Below are positions 19,571 through 28,482 of a stretch of DNA of 64,000 nt, one piece after another. The DNA lies in the NCBI GenBank assembly GCA_020161315.1, contig JAIUOH010000010.1, forward strand, positions 1 to 64,000, written 5' to 3'. Below the pieces are notes generated by a model, which ran no database searches, had not been told where the DNA came from, and worked only from the letters and a program-made list of their open reading frames with translations. The stretch comes from Actinomycetota bacterium (GTDB lineage: Bacteria; Actinomycetota; Actinomycetes; Actinomycetales; Microbacteriaceae). A program made the position numbers and the translations under genes. How positions within the stretch are numbered: the stretch's first letter is position 1; each line of letters begins with the position of its first letter.

Positions 19571-20065
19571 ATGGTTTTGCAGCCCAAGCCCGCCGACTAC
19601 CCGACCATTCGCAGAGCGCTGAGTATCTACAAAGTCACCTCGGTAATTACCGGTGTCATGCTGTTGTTGCTGTGCGCGGTGATGGTGATGAAGTATGCCT
19701 TCGGGGTGCAGCTGTTTCTGTTTACCCCAGACGGCTTTGCGAAGTTCGAGCCACTCGCGCCAGAGGGCGTCGAGGCCGACTTTGTGCCGCAGGGCTTTGA
19801 TCTCTTCAAAGCGATTTTGATTGCGCACGGCTGGTTTTACGTCGTGTACCTGATTTCGAACTTCATGCTCTGGAGCCCGATGCGCTGGTCGTTTGTGCGA
19901 TTCTTGCTGCTCGCGCTCGGCGGCGTGATCCCGTTCATGTCGTTCTTTCTTGAGGTGCGTACTGCGCGCGAGGTGAACGCATTTCTCGACTCCCACAACG
20001 GTGGATCAGCTGAGGCCTCGACTCAGCCACAGACACCCGAACCCATTACGGAAGGCAACGTATGA
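19571..20065 (+). CDS. DUF3817-domain integral membrane protein
   Basis: A 164-residue membrane protein with three hydrophobic helices and the family pattern [18 protein letters not shown] near the start. DUF3817 genes commonly lie directly upstream of guaA in actinobacteria; function is unknown. ATG 19571 is preferred to ATG 19562 because TAGAAT (19558-19563) is a -10 box 7 nt before it and overlaps the earlier ATG, implying a leaderless mRNA. The stop overlaps guaA (ATGA). Confidence 0.88.
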   Translation: MVLQPKPADYPTIRRALSIYKVTSVITGVMLLLLCAVMVMKYAFGVQLFLFTPDGFAKFEPLAPEGVEADFVPQGFDLFKAILIAHGWFYVVYLISNFMLWSPMRWSFVRFLLLALGGVIPFMSFFLEVRTAREVNAFLDSHNGGSAEASTQPQTPEPITEGNV

Positions 20066-21639
20066 ACGCCACACAGGCGCATCGCCCCGTGCTCGTCGTC
20101 GATTTTGGTGCGCAGTACGCGCAGCTGATCGCACGCCGAGTTCGCGAGGCAGGCGTGTACTCGGAGCTGGTGCCGCACACCATCACCGCTGCAGAGGTTC
20201 GCGAGAAGAACCCGCTCGGCATCGTGATGTCGGGTGGCCCCTCGTCGGTCTACGAAGAGGGTGCCCCGCAGTTTGACGCCGAGATTTTCGAGCTTGGCGT
20301 GCCCATGCTCGGCATCTGCTACGGCTTCCAGGTGATGGCGCACACCCTTGGCGGCACGGTGGGAAACACCGGCGACCGCGAGTACGGTGCGATAGAGGCG
20401 ACTGTGCTCGGTGACGGTGGCGCGATTCTTGGCGGCCAGCCCGAGACGCAGAACGTCTGGATGAGCCACGGCGACGCCGTGCAACAGGCGCCCGAGGGCT
20501 TCGACGTGTACGCGAGCACCGAGCTGACCCCCGTCGCGGCATTTGGCTCGCCGGCGCGGGGGCTCTACGGCGTGCAGTGGCACCCCGAGGTGAAGCACTC
20601 TGACCACGGTCAGCGCGTGCTCGAGAACTTCTTGCACCATGTCGCCGAGATTCCTGCTGACTGGACCGCCGGCAATGTGATTGCCGAGCAGATCGAGGCG
20701 ATTCGCGCGCAAGTGGGTAACGCCCGCGTGATCTCGGCGCTCTCGGGCGGTGTTGACTCGGCAGTGTCGACAGCGCTCGTGCACAAGGCAATTGGCGACC
20801 AGCTCACCGCTGTCTTCGTTGACCACGGTCTGCTGCGCAAGGGTGAGCGCGAGCAGGTCGAGCGCGACTACGTCGCCTCGACCGGCGTGCGTTTGATCAC
20901 CGTTGACGCTGCAGACACCTTCTTGGGCCACCTCGAGGGTGTGACCGACCCTGAAGAGAAGCGCAAGATTATCGGTCGCGAGTTCATTCGCTCGTTCGAG
21001 CAGGTGCAGCGCGACCTCGTCGCCGAGGCGGCTGCCTCGGGCGAGTCGGTGAAGTTTCTGGTGCAGGGCACGCTCTACCCAGACGTGGTCGAGTCGGGTG
21101 GCGGCACCGGCACCGCGAACATCAAGAGCCACCACAACGTGGGCGGTCTGCCCGACGACCTTGACTTCGAGCTGATTGAGCCGCTGCGCGCGCTGTTCAA
21201 AGATGAGGTTCGTGCGATCGGCCGCGAGCTTGGCATTCCCGAGGCGATCGTTGGTCGTCAGCCGTTCCCCGGTCCAGGTCTCGGCATCCGCATCGTCGGT
21301 GAGGTGACCCGCGAGCGCCTTGACGTGCTGCGCGAGGCAGACGCGATTGCGCGCGCCGAGCTTACCGCCGCCGGCCTCGACAACTCGATCTGGCAGTGCC
21401 CGGTCGTGCTGCTCGCAGATGTGCGATCGGTGGGCGTGCAGGGCGACGGCCGCACCTACGGTCACCCGATCGTGCTGCGCCCGGTCTCGTCAGAAGACGC
21501 GATGACCGCCGACTGGACTCGCGTGCCCTACGACGTGCTTGCCCGCATCTCGAACAAGATCACCAACCAGGTGCCCGAGGTTAACCGAGTAGTGCTCGAT
21601 GTGACGTCGAAGCCGCCGGGAACCATCGAGTGGGAATAG
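20062..21639 (+). CDS. guaA: GMP synthase (glutamine-hydrolysing)
   Basis: A 525-residue enzyme that aminates XMP to GMP. The N-terminal class I glutaminase has the triad Cys86 (LGICYGFQ), His174 and Glu176 (WHPEV). The ATP-pyrophosphatase domain has the PP-loop SGGVDS (228-233), and the C-terminal dimerisation domain ends with the standard KPPGTIEWE. Translationally coupled to the DUF3817 gene. The final codons and stop are inside the stem of the first of two strong terminators. Confidence 0.97.
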   Translation: MNATQAHRPVLVVDFGAQYAQLIARRVREAGVYSELVPHTITAAEVREKNPLGIVMSGGPSSVYEEGAPQFDAEIFELGVPMLGICYGFQVMAHTLGGTVGNTGDREYGAIEATVLGDGGAILGGQPETQNVWMSHGDAVQQAPEGFDVYASTELTPVAAFGSPARGLYGVQWHPEVKHSDHGQRVLENFLHHVAEIPADWTAGNVIAEQIEAIRAQVGNARVISALSGGVDSAVSTALVHKAIGDQLTAVFVDHGLLRKGEREQVERDYVASTGVRLITVDAADTFLGHLEGVTDPEEKRKIIGREFIRSFEQVQRDLVAEAAASGESVKFLVQGTLYPDVVESGGGTGTANIKSHHNVGGLPDDLDFELIEPLRALFKDEVRAIGRELGIPEAIVGRQPFPGPGLGIRIVGEVTRERLDVLREADAIARAELTAAGLDNSIWQCPVVLLADVRSVGVQGDGRTYGHPIVLRPVSSEDAMTADWTRVPYDVLARISNKITNQVPEVNRVVLDVTSKPPGTIEWE

Positions 21640-21672
21640 AAAGAGGGGGCCTCGGCCCCCTCTTTCTATTCC
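21633..21672. terminator. guaA terminator 1 (19-bp perfect stem)
   Basis: GGAATAGAAAGAGGGGGCC (21633-21651) pairs perfectly with 21654-21672. The purine-rich left arm gives U-rich sequence in the right arm, so it should work in both directions. The guaA stop (21637-21639) is within the left arm. Confidence 0.88.
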
Positions 21673-21694
21673 GCGAGAAATGAATACTGTGTGG

Positions 21695-21720
21695 CACTCG
21701 ATCGTGCTCGCGATCGAGTG
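21695..21720. repeat. Hairpin between the two guaA terminators
   Basis: CACTCGATCG-TGCTCG-CGATCGAGTG is a perfect 10-bp inverted repeat. Its right arm runs into ATCGAGTGGGAAT, identical to the end of guaA (IEWE plus the T of the stop). Confidence 0.7.
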
Positions 21721-21729
21721 GGAATGACC

Positions 21730-21767
21730 GAATAAAAGAAGGGGGCCTCGGCCCCCTTCTTTTATTC
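21730..21767. terminator. guaA terminator 2 (18-bp perfect stem, near-duplicate of terminator 1)
   Basis: GAATAAAAGAAGGGGGCC (21730-21747) pairs perfectly with 21750-21767. The GGGGGCCTCGGCCCCC core is identical to terminator 1 and the outer arms differ by compensating changes. The remaining bases up to 21969 hold no gene I can support. Confidence 0.85.
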
Positions 21768-21969
21768 CCCCGAGTAATTGGTGCTGTGTGGTGCTCGGTC
21801 GGTCGAGTTGCTTTCCACAGGTGGTCGGCTGAACGAGTTTGAGTGACTTTTGTGAGTAACCCGGTTTGGGGTTCGATAGCCGCATATTCTGCTGATATCC
21901 ATACGCGTCGATTGAGTTGAAACACTCGATCGACCCGGTTGTTCTTGTCAGAATGGAGGTGTGATCGAG

Positions 21970-22560
21970 GTGAATCTAGAGAGTCTGCTCACTGGTGTGG
22001 CATTTGTTGCCGGCGTGCTCGCGATTCTCGCCGCTGTGTTTGGAAGCTCAGCAAAGTTGAGTCGCCGGATCGACAAACTAGACCTCAAGATTGACGGTGT
22101 TGAACTGAAGCTCATGCGTCGAATCGACAGCGTGGAGCAGAAGCTTACCGAGAAGATCGACGGCGTGGAGGCAAAGCTCACGCATCGAATCGACAGCGTG
22201 GAGCAGAAGCTTACCGAGAAAATCGACGGTGTAGAGGCGAAGCTCACCGAGAAGATCGAGGGTGTGGAGCACAGACTCTCGGCGAGAGATGACACGTTCG
22301 ACCAAAAGGCCACTGCAAGAAGCGATGCCCTCGAAAGAAAGCTCGACCGTTACTACGCAGAGTTCGTCGAGTTTCGTCTCGAGACGAAGGAATCGTTTGG
22401 TCGCGTCGAGGCGCAGCTTGCGAGGCACGACGAGCGGCTCGGTTTATGGGAACGATACGTCTGGGCGAGAAGTGGCTTCGGGCCTGAGCCGCAGCCAAGT
22501 TTGGCGCTTGTCGGGACTGACCGATCCGATCCGCAGTCGGCCATGCCGGACGGCAGCTGA
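21970..22560 (+). CDS. Membrane-anchored hendecad-repeat coiled-coil protein
   Basis: A 196-residue protein of unrecognised function. A hydrophobic N-terminal helix (SLLTGVAFVAGVLAILAAVF) is followed by about six 11-residue repeats of the form (K/R)ID(G/S)VE.KL.., then a charged tail. An 11-residue period predicts a straight or slightly right-handed coiled coil, so it probably oligomerises at the membrane. The DNA repeat unit is 66 bp (two hendecads), nearly identical in two copies at 22115-22246. GTG 21970 is chosen over GTG 21961 because GGAGGT at 21955-21960 is well spaced only for the former. Confidence 0.6.
   Translation: MNLESLLTGVAFVAGVLAILAAVFGSSAKLSRRIDKLDLKIDGVELKLMRRIDSVEQKLTEKIDGVEAKLTHRIDSVEQKLTEKIDGVEAKLTEKIEGVEHRLSARDDTFDQKATARSDALERKLDRYYAEFVEFRLETKESFGRVEAQLARHDERLGLWERYVWARSGFGPEPQPSLALVGTDRSDPQSAMPDGS
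22115..22246 (+). repeat. 66-bp tandem repeat inside the coiled-coil gene
   Basis: Two nearly identical 66-bp units each encode RIDSVEQKLTE-KIDGVEAKLT(H/E). Few synonymous differences separate them, indicating recent duplication; copy number could vary between strains. Confidence 0.75.
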
Positions 22561-22591
22561 CGGTCGCCGCGAGCAACCGCTACTGCAGCAA

Positions 22592-25183
22592 TCACGGAAC
22601 TTGCGGAGCTGTCTGATCTTTGTCCCGATGAGTTCGACCATCGTGCGACAGGATCGACCGGGGGGCGATCCGCGCCTGCGCCCTCGTGATGCGCGAGGCA
22701 CTTGAGCGCATACCCTGAAGCGCGGTTTGGAGTGCTTCGAGCAGTTCTGTTGAGTCGCTGGCGGTGCGGATGTCGTCGGCAGCGGGAGAGCCGTATCGCT
22801 CAGCGCTTTGCACAGCGGCCAGCAGAAGGGCAGCTTCGAATGCAGGTGATGAGAGTGCGCCGACACTGCTCAGGTGCTCAACGATCGCAAGATCGGTCTG
22901 TGCCCGCAGACGAGAGAATCCCCGGGCGCCTCTCGCTCGCTGTAGCAAACCAAGGTCAACCGCCACATCGACGAACTCACACCAAGCATGTTCACCCGGC
23001 TTTTCGCCTCGTGTAATCGAAGCAAAGCGGTGGCGAGTGCGCAGCCGGCGAAGTATCGCGGGCGATGCGATGAGCGCCGCGGCCGCGAGCAACGATAGCG
23101 CTGTGCCAGCCACAGCTTGCCACCAATCGCCTGTTGGGGCATTGGCCTTGCTCTTCGCGTCGGGGTCCTTTGCGGCCTGTTCGTTATCGGGCCTTGCCGA
23201 GGGCGTTTGCTGCGATGGCGAATGGGATGGCGATTCTGATTCTGGCTGCGCCTCGGGAGTGGCGGGCACATCGACAAAAGTGTCGGCGCGCACGCCGGCC
23301 CCGCCGGGGGTAGGCTCGAATGGCACCCAGCCGACGCCGTCGATGAGCACTTCTGGCCAGGCGTGCAGATCTCCGCCGAGCACGACACCGTCGGCACGCG
23401 TAGACTGCACCGCATAGCCGAGTGCGATGCGTGTCGGCACGCCGAGGTGGCGCGCGAGTATCGCGAATGTTGACGCGTAATGCACACAGAATCCGCGCTT
23501 CTGTGTGAGCAGTGCGCTCATCACTGCGTACGGGTCGTTCGAGTCTGCATCCGGCTCGTATGGCGCGCTCTCGTCGTACGCGAATTCGCCACCGCGAAAG
23601 AGAGACTCGAGCGCCATGCCAATGTAGATGCGGTCCGTCGCAGCGCTGGCCATGTCAGCCTCAGACACGCCCTCGAACACCACGCTTGATCTGCGGGCAA
23701 CCTCTGCGGCGTTTTGCGCAGCTTGGTCCGCAGCATTTTTGAGTGCTTGGGGCAGTTCGCCTGGAAGCTCGAGATACTGGCGTGTTTCGACCGGAGCCGA
23801 GCGCACATCGGGGTAGGTGCGAAACGCGTCGGCGCCGAAGCCGCTCATGTCAAAGGACAGCATTTCGCGAAGCGTTGTGACTCCCATGGGCGAGAGCTGT
23901 TCGCTCGAAACCACATATTTGTCGCCTATGCGAGTGAGCTCGTGACTTGAGCTCGCGGTGTTTGCCTCTTGCGACCAGACCCACTGTGCCGGGTCGAACC
24001 GGTTTGAATCGACGGAAGTCACACCGCCGGGAGCCTGGGGGAGCGGAAGCCACGAGCTCACAAGCCCCTCAATGGTGATCTCGACGTCGCCACTTTGCGC
24101 GAGCCTGCCCATGAACGCATCTTCGAGCGCTGCTTGTGCAGCAGCGAACTCGGTGGCTTCGTCACCCGTGCGCTGCACACCGGGTATTGTTCGTGGCGTC
24201 GTCACGTTTGCGCCCCGCGAATTCTGCTCGCGCTGGGGCTGCCATACGCCGCCTTCAAAGTCTGCGAGTGTGACGAGTGTGAACCGCATGGCACGTGGCG
24301 GCCCCAGTCGATACCGAAATGCCCGTGTCTGGCTGCGCTCGCGCAGATCTTCAGCCAACGAAACAGTCAGGTCTGGCACCGTTGACGTGATGGGGCTCTG
24401 CAGAATCTGGTCGTTCCAGGTGCGGTCACGAGCCGGGGGCGCTATCGCGAACACTCCGGCAGCAAGCGCCACAGCAAGCACGGCAGATAGCAGACCTCGA
24501 CGGCGGGGGCGTGGTGCCCCAAGCCAGACGAGCGCGGCGAGAATCAAGCCAGAGAAAAGGATCGCCCACCACGGCGGCGGGGTGCCGGTGATGCCCGGGC
24601 AGATCAGCAGGAGTAGCGAGACGCACGCAGCCGACACCAGACCGCTGCCTCGCCACCGCCAAACTCCGGTGAGCAGCAGCGCGCTTAGTGATGCGATCAG
24701 CAGCACCGCGACCAGTAGCACGTCAGCAAAATACTCGGCAGGCAACGTGGGTGCGATCTCCTGCAGCGCACTGGTCACGGCCTGCGCTATCGCGTCCGAG
24801 GGGGATTGCAGCCAACTTTTGCCGCGCCCCGATAGCGCTATGAAGCCAGCGGTGCACAATATGCCCGCGATAGTGCCCACCATCCACGCCGATGCGCCGT
24901 AGCGTGGCCGCAGCTGGCCACGTGGCCGGGCCACGCCAGTGGCCATCGACCCAACCTGCCGTCGTCGGCGCAGTCGAGTTTCGGCCCGCAGCCGAAACGC
25001 ACAAGCGACACCGGTTGTCGCCGTAACGACACCGACTGATGCGGCTATCCAGGTGCCCGGCTCGAACACTGGTGAGAGCCCAAGCAATACGACAACCCAG
25101 AGTGCCAACACGATTGCCGCTTCGAGCAACAGCGGCCTGCGCACGTGACGAGTGCCGACGTCGCCGACATCGCGGCTATTCAT
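22592..25183 (-). CDS. Transglutaminase-like membrane protein (TgpA-type)
   Basis: An 863-residue protein. The N-terminal part has about six membrane helices; a large outer segment then carries a transglutaminase-like cysteine-protease fold with Cys in KRGFCVHYAST (near residue 563) and His in GGDLHAWPEV (near 607). A Pro/Ser-rich linker, a final helix (AVAGTALSLLAAAALIAS) and a cytoplasmic tail with a DUF4129-like look follow. Third gene of the moxR-DUF58-transglutaminase module; ATG 25183 overlaps the DUF58 gene by 8 nt. The natural substrate is not known. Confidence 0.9.
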   Translation of the reverse strand: MNSRDVGDVGTRHVRRPLLLEAAIVLALWVVVLLGLSPVFEPGTWIAASVGVVTATTGVACAFRLRAETRLRRRRQVGSMATGVARPRGQLRPRYGASAWMVGTIAGILCTAGFIALSGRGKSWLQSPSDAIAQAVTSALQEIAPTLPAEYFADVLLVAVLLIASLSALLLTGVWRWRGSGLVSAACVSLLLLICPGITGTPPPWWAILFSGLILAALVWLGAPRPRRRGLLSAVLAVALAAGVFAIAPPARDRTWNDQILQSPITSTVPDLTVSLAEDLRERSQTRAFRYRLGPPRAMRFTLVTLADFEGGVWQPQREQNSRGANVTTPRTIPGVQRTGDEATEFAAAQAALEDAFMGRLAQSGDVEITIEGLVSSWLPLPQAPGGVTSVDSNRFDPAQWVWSQEANTASSSHELTRIGDKYVVSSEQLSPMGVTTLREMLSFDMSGFGADAFRTYPDVRSAPVETRQYLELPGELPQALKNAADQAAQNAAEVARRSSVVFEGVSEADMASAATDRIYIGMALESLFRGGEFAYDESAPYEPDADSNDPYAVMSALLTQKRGFCVHYASTFAILARHLGVPTRIALGYAVQSTRADGVVLGGDLHAWPEVLIDGVGWVPFEPTPGGAGVRADTFVDVPATPEAQPESESPSHSPSQQTPSARPDNEQAAKDPDAKSKANAPTGDWWQAVAGTALSLLAAAALIASPAILRRLRTRHRFASITRGEKPGEHAWCEFVDVAVDLGLLQRARGARGFSRLRAQTDLAIVEHLSSVGALSSPAFEAALLLAAVQSAERYGSPAADDIRTASDSTELLEALQTALQGMRSSASRITRAQARIAPRSILSHDGRTHRDKDQTAPQVP

Positions 25184-26348
25184 GCTCTGCCAATCGCAGC
25201 AGTGGCCCGGCCTCGACTCTTGGCGCCTCAGGATGGAGCGCGATGTGCCGCCAGTTTTCGGGCAAAGACGGGTGGGTCGCGCCGACCGTGATGAGCGTGC
25301 CTACTTGGTGAATGCCCTCGAGTAGTCCGCGCGGGATCACCCCTGTGATCACCACACCTGCGTACGAATGCTGGCTCCTTGCAACCTGAGGCACCGCGGC
25401 CACCGCCGCGTGAGCAAGCTGCACTTGGGCGAGCGCGCGCAGCATCTGAGCCTCGGTCTCGCAGCGCAGCGTGGCTCCCAAACTGAGATGAAGTTCGCAC
25501 TGCAGCCCCTGCGCAATCCACTCTGCGCCGATCGCGGCCGCCGCCTTAACGGCAAGCTCGAAATCGTCGGGGTTGAGATAGCCCTCAGCCAGATCGACGA
25601 GATAGAGCGCGAATTTCGCTTGCTCGCCGTTTTCGGGAAGCCTCACCAGCAACTCGCCCTGCCGTGCACTCTGCTTCCAGTGCACCTGTTGTATGGGGTC
25701 GCCCACCTGGTACGCGCGCACGGCACCGCTTGGCGAGTCGGAACGATGGTTCTGCGCGTGCGGTGTCGCCTGGTGCGAGAGACCGGGCGCGCTCACTGCC
25801 GCCTGCAATTTTCGCCCGAGCGCACGGTCAAGCTGCGGTAGCACGAGCAGTTCAACCTGGGTTTCCTGGCGAATCCGCCAGGTTGCGAGGCCCAGCCGAT
25901 CGGCGAGCAAGATTGCCTCTGCAGCGGGCGTCAGCCGCCCTCGGCGCACACCCCAGAGCAGAACGCGCGCCGATCCACCGCCCGGTGCATACGCTCGCAG
26001 CTGCTGCGTTGCCGACTCGCTGCCGAGTCGCCACACGACGCTCGCCTCGAGCAGCCAGTCGAAGCACGTTGCGACTAGGTTGGGGAGCCGGTGCGTAACC
26101 GTCGCCGTGAGCGCGATGGTCTCACCGGCGCTTGGGGTGGTGCTCGAGGCCGCGAGAGCCACAGCGAAGCGGGCGAGCAGCGCCCCAAACGTGACCCAGC
26201 AGACTGCCAGCGTAACGAACGCGGTAAAGAGTGCCGCGAGGTACCAGATGTCTCGCAGCCCAATCACGAGAAAACTCGCCCATCCACAGACCGCGGCGGC
26301 GGTGAAGCAGCAGCCGCGGCGAGTGAGCGATATGGGCAATGGTGTCAT
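25176..26348 (-). CDS. DUF58 domain-containing protein
   Basis: A 390-residue protein with two adjacent N-terminal membrane helices (about residues 15-65) and a cytoplasmic DUF58 region. The hallmark block is GDPIQQVHWKQSARQGELLV, which in this family precedes a vWA-like fold. It lies between a MoxR ATPase and a transglutaminase protein, starting in the moxR stop (ATGA), the usual arrangement. MoxR/DUF58 pairs are thought to act as chaperones or assembly factors; a specific client is unknown. Confidence 0.92.
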   Translation of the reverse strand: MTPLPISLTRRGCCFTAAAVCGWASFLVIGLRDIWYLAALFTAFVTLAVCWVTFGALLARFAVALAASSTTPSAGETIALTATVTHRLPNLVATCFDWLLEASVVWRLGSESATQQLRAYAPGGGSARVLLWGVRRGRLTPAAEAILLADRLGLATWRIRQETQVELLVLPQLDRALGRKLQAAVSAPGLSHQATPHAQNHRSDSPSGAVRAYQVGDPIQQVHWKQSARQGELLVRLPENGEQAKFALYLVDLAEGYLNPDDFELAVKAAAAIGAEWIAQGLQCELHLSLGATLRCETEAQMLRALAQVQLAHAAVAAVPQVARSQHSYAGVVITGVIPRGLLEGIHQVGTLITVGATHPSLPENWRHIALHPEAPRVEAGPLLRLAEHE

Positions 26349-27346
26349 TGTGTCTGAGTGCTAGCCACGATCTCAGACACCGTATCTACTGCGGCCGTGT
26401 GTGCCTCGCGAATTGAGGCGAAATGCCCGCGCATAGCGAGACGGTGCGGCAGTACGGTGGCGGCAAGGTTTGCGACATCATCAGGCGAGACAAACTGTTG
26501 GCCGCGAAATGCAGCCCGCGCCCGGGCCATTTGGGTTAAGTGCAGCGTGGCGCGAGGGCTCGCCCCGAGTGAGACGGACGGGTGTGTGCGCGTCGCTGAG
26601 ACGATGTCGACCGCGTATCGGGCGACGGCCTCTGACAGATGCACGCGCGAGACCAGATGCTGTGCGGCAAGCACCTCGTCTACGCCTGCAGCTGCGGTGA
26701 CGAGCGAGAGCGGGTCTACTGAACCGCGGGCGGTGAGCATCGAGACCTCTGCCTGCGCCGCGGGGTAACCGAGAGAGATGCGGGTCATGAAGCGGTCACG
26801 CTGTGCCTCTGGGAGTGCGAAGGTGCCCTCCATGTCACCGGGATTCTGGGTGGCGAGCACAATAAAGGGCTGGGGTAGGTGATGCGTGTGCCCGTCGATC
26901 GTGACTGCGCCCTCTGCCATCGCCTCAAGCAGGGCAGACTGCGTGCGAGGCGTCGCCCGGTTGACCTCGTCGCCAACCACGACGTTTGCGAATATCGGGC
27001 CGGGGTGAAAACGAAACGCGTGGTGATCTTGGTCGTAGATCGAGAGCCCCGTCATGTCGGTTGGCAGCATATCTGAGGTGAACTGGATGCGAGTCATGCT
27101 GGCATCGATTGATTTTGCAAGCGCGGTAGCGAGGGTGGTCTTACCCACGCCGGGCACGTCTTCGATGAGCAGGTGGCCGCGAGCAAACAGTGTGGTGACG
27201 GCGAGTTCGATGGCTTCGGGTGCGCCGTTCAGCACCCGCCCAAGCGAGACCGCAATACGTCTGGCGATCTCGCGTATCGCCACGAAATCATGGTCGCTCA
27301 GCCCGCTCGAGCCCTCGACCTCAACGTTGAACTGTGTGCCAGTCAT
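26345..27346 (-). CDS. MoxR-family AAA+ ATPase
   Basis: A 333-residue AAA+ protein: Walker A GVGKT (66-70), Walker B with GDEVNRATP, and the MoxR-type lid at the C-terminus. Known MoxR proteins remodel or assist maturation of partner complexes, here probably the DUF58 and transglutaminase products translated from the same mRNA. ATG 27346 has no ribosome site but TAGCCT lies 6 nt upstream on the minus strand (27358-27353), matching the leaderless pattern of this window. Confidence 0.93.
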   Translation of the reverse strand: MTGTQFNVEVEGSSGLSDHDFVAIREIARRIAVSLGRVLNGAPEAIELAVTTLFARGHLLIEDVPGVGKTTLATALAKSIDASMTRIQFTSDMLPTDMTGLSIYDQDHHAFRFHPGPIFANVVVGDEVNRATPRTQSALLEAMAEGAVTIDGHTHHLPQPFIVLATQNPGDMEGTFALPEAQRDRFMTRISLGYPAAQAEVSMLTARGSVDPLSLVTAAAGVDEVLAAQHLVSRVHLSEAVARYAVDIVSATRTHPSVSLGASPRATLHLTQMARARAAFRGQQFVSPDDVANLAATVLPHRLAMRGHFASIREAHTAAVDTVSEIVASTQTQ

Positions 27347-27400
27347 AGCTCCAGGCTATCTGGACGCGTGAAGAAAAAGACAGAGCTATCGTCTACGCGG

Positions 27401-27446
27401 GGCAAACAAACAGCCGGTGGCGAGGCGTGAGCCTTGCCACCGGCTG
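27401..27446 (-). terminator. Terminator of the YccA-like gene
   Basis: CAGCCGGTGGC (27411-27421) pairs with GCCACCGGCTG (27436-27446), with an inner AGGC/GCCT stem. On the minus strand it is followed by TTTGTTTG, giving an intrinsic terminator between the YccA-like gene and moxR. Confidence 0.85.
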
Positions 27447-27469
27447 TGATCTCTGTAGAGGATCAGAAA

Positions 27470-28315
27470 TTAGTCACCGCGCAGAATTGCGAGGATGCGC
27501 AGAATCTCAACGTAGAGCCAGATCAGCGTGACCATGAGGCCGAACGCGGCAGACCAGCCCCACTTCTCGGGTACGCGGTTCTCGACGCCGTTCTTGATGA
27601 GCTCGAAGTCCATCACGAGCGAGTAAGCGGCGAGCAGCACGGCGAGCACGCCGATTGCGACACCGAGCCAGCCGCTGCGCATGCCCCACGGGTCAGTCAC
27701 GACGCCGGTAAGCATCAGCACTACGTTGAGCAGCGAGAACACGAGGTAGCCGACCATGGCGATCATGAAGATCTTGTTCAGCTTGGGGCTCGTGCGCACC
27801 TTGCCGCTGCGGAACAGCAACAGGGTTGCGGCAAACACCGATAGGGTGCCGAGCACGGCCTGGGTAACGATGCCGGGGTAGATGCCCTCCATGAACATCG
27901 AGAAGCCACCGAGGAACATGCCCTGTGCTGCGGCGTAGCCGACAATCAGCGGCACGCTCGGCTGCTTCTTGAACGCGTTGACGAGGCCGAGCACGAGGCC
28001 AACGATGGCGCCCGGAATCATCAGAATCGGCATCCACCACCCGAGTGCCGCGCCCGCGACAACAAGAATGAACAGGAACACCGTCTTGCTGATGGTGTTC
28101 TCGTAGGTCATCGGCTGGTCGCTGCCAACCACTGGAGGCTGCTGGCCGAAGCCCGCGTGCGTTGCAGCGTTGACCGCGGCTGCCGAGGTAGCTGCACCGT
28201 CGACACCGGGGCGCTGCAGGTTTGCGGCAGGCTGATCGTAGATGCGGTTCAACTCCTCAGCGGTGAGGGTTTTTCCGTTCAGAGCCGGATTATTCGAAAG
28301 AGCTGGATTACTCAT
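27470..28315 (-). CDS. Bax inhibitor-1/YccA family membrane protein
   Basis: A 281-residue protein: a roughly 80-residue soluble N-terminus and seven membrane helices of the BI-1/YccA (UPF0005) family. The C-terminal WSAAFGLMVTLIWLYVEILR with an acidic residue in the last helix is typical. Bacterial homologues include Ca2+-leak channels and modulators of the FtsH protease; the role here is inferred only from the family. AAAGGA precedes ATG 28315. Single-gene unit with its own terminator. Confidence 0.92.
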   Translation of the reverse strand: MSNPALSNNPALNGKTLTAEELNRIYDQPAANLQRPGVDGAATSAAAVNAATHAGFGQQPPVVGSDQPMTYENTISKTVFLFILVVAGAALGWWMPILMIPGAIVGLVLGLVNAFKKQPSVPLIVGYAAAQGMFLGGFSMFMEGIYPGIVTQAVLGTLSVFAATLLLFRSGKVRTSPKLNKIFMIAMVGYLVFSLLNVVLMLTGVVTDPWGMRSGWLGVAIGVLAVLLAAYSLVMDFELIKNGVENRVPEKWGWSAAFGLMVTLIWLYVEILRILAILRGD

Positions 28316-28482
28316 GGCACGGGATCCTTTGCGGGTCAGGTACGTGCCTCAATCCTAGTGATTCGGCTAGAGAGTTGGCTGAATTTCTGCGCAGGATCGT
28401 GCGCGTTCGCCGAGAGCGGTCTCTGCACTTTGTGCGGCGGCCGTTCACGATTTCGAAACCAGCGTGCCCTAGAGTTGCGTAA

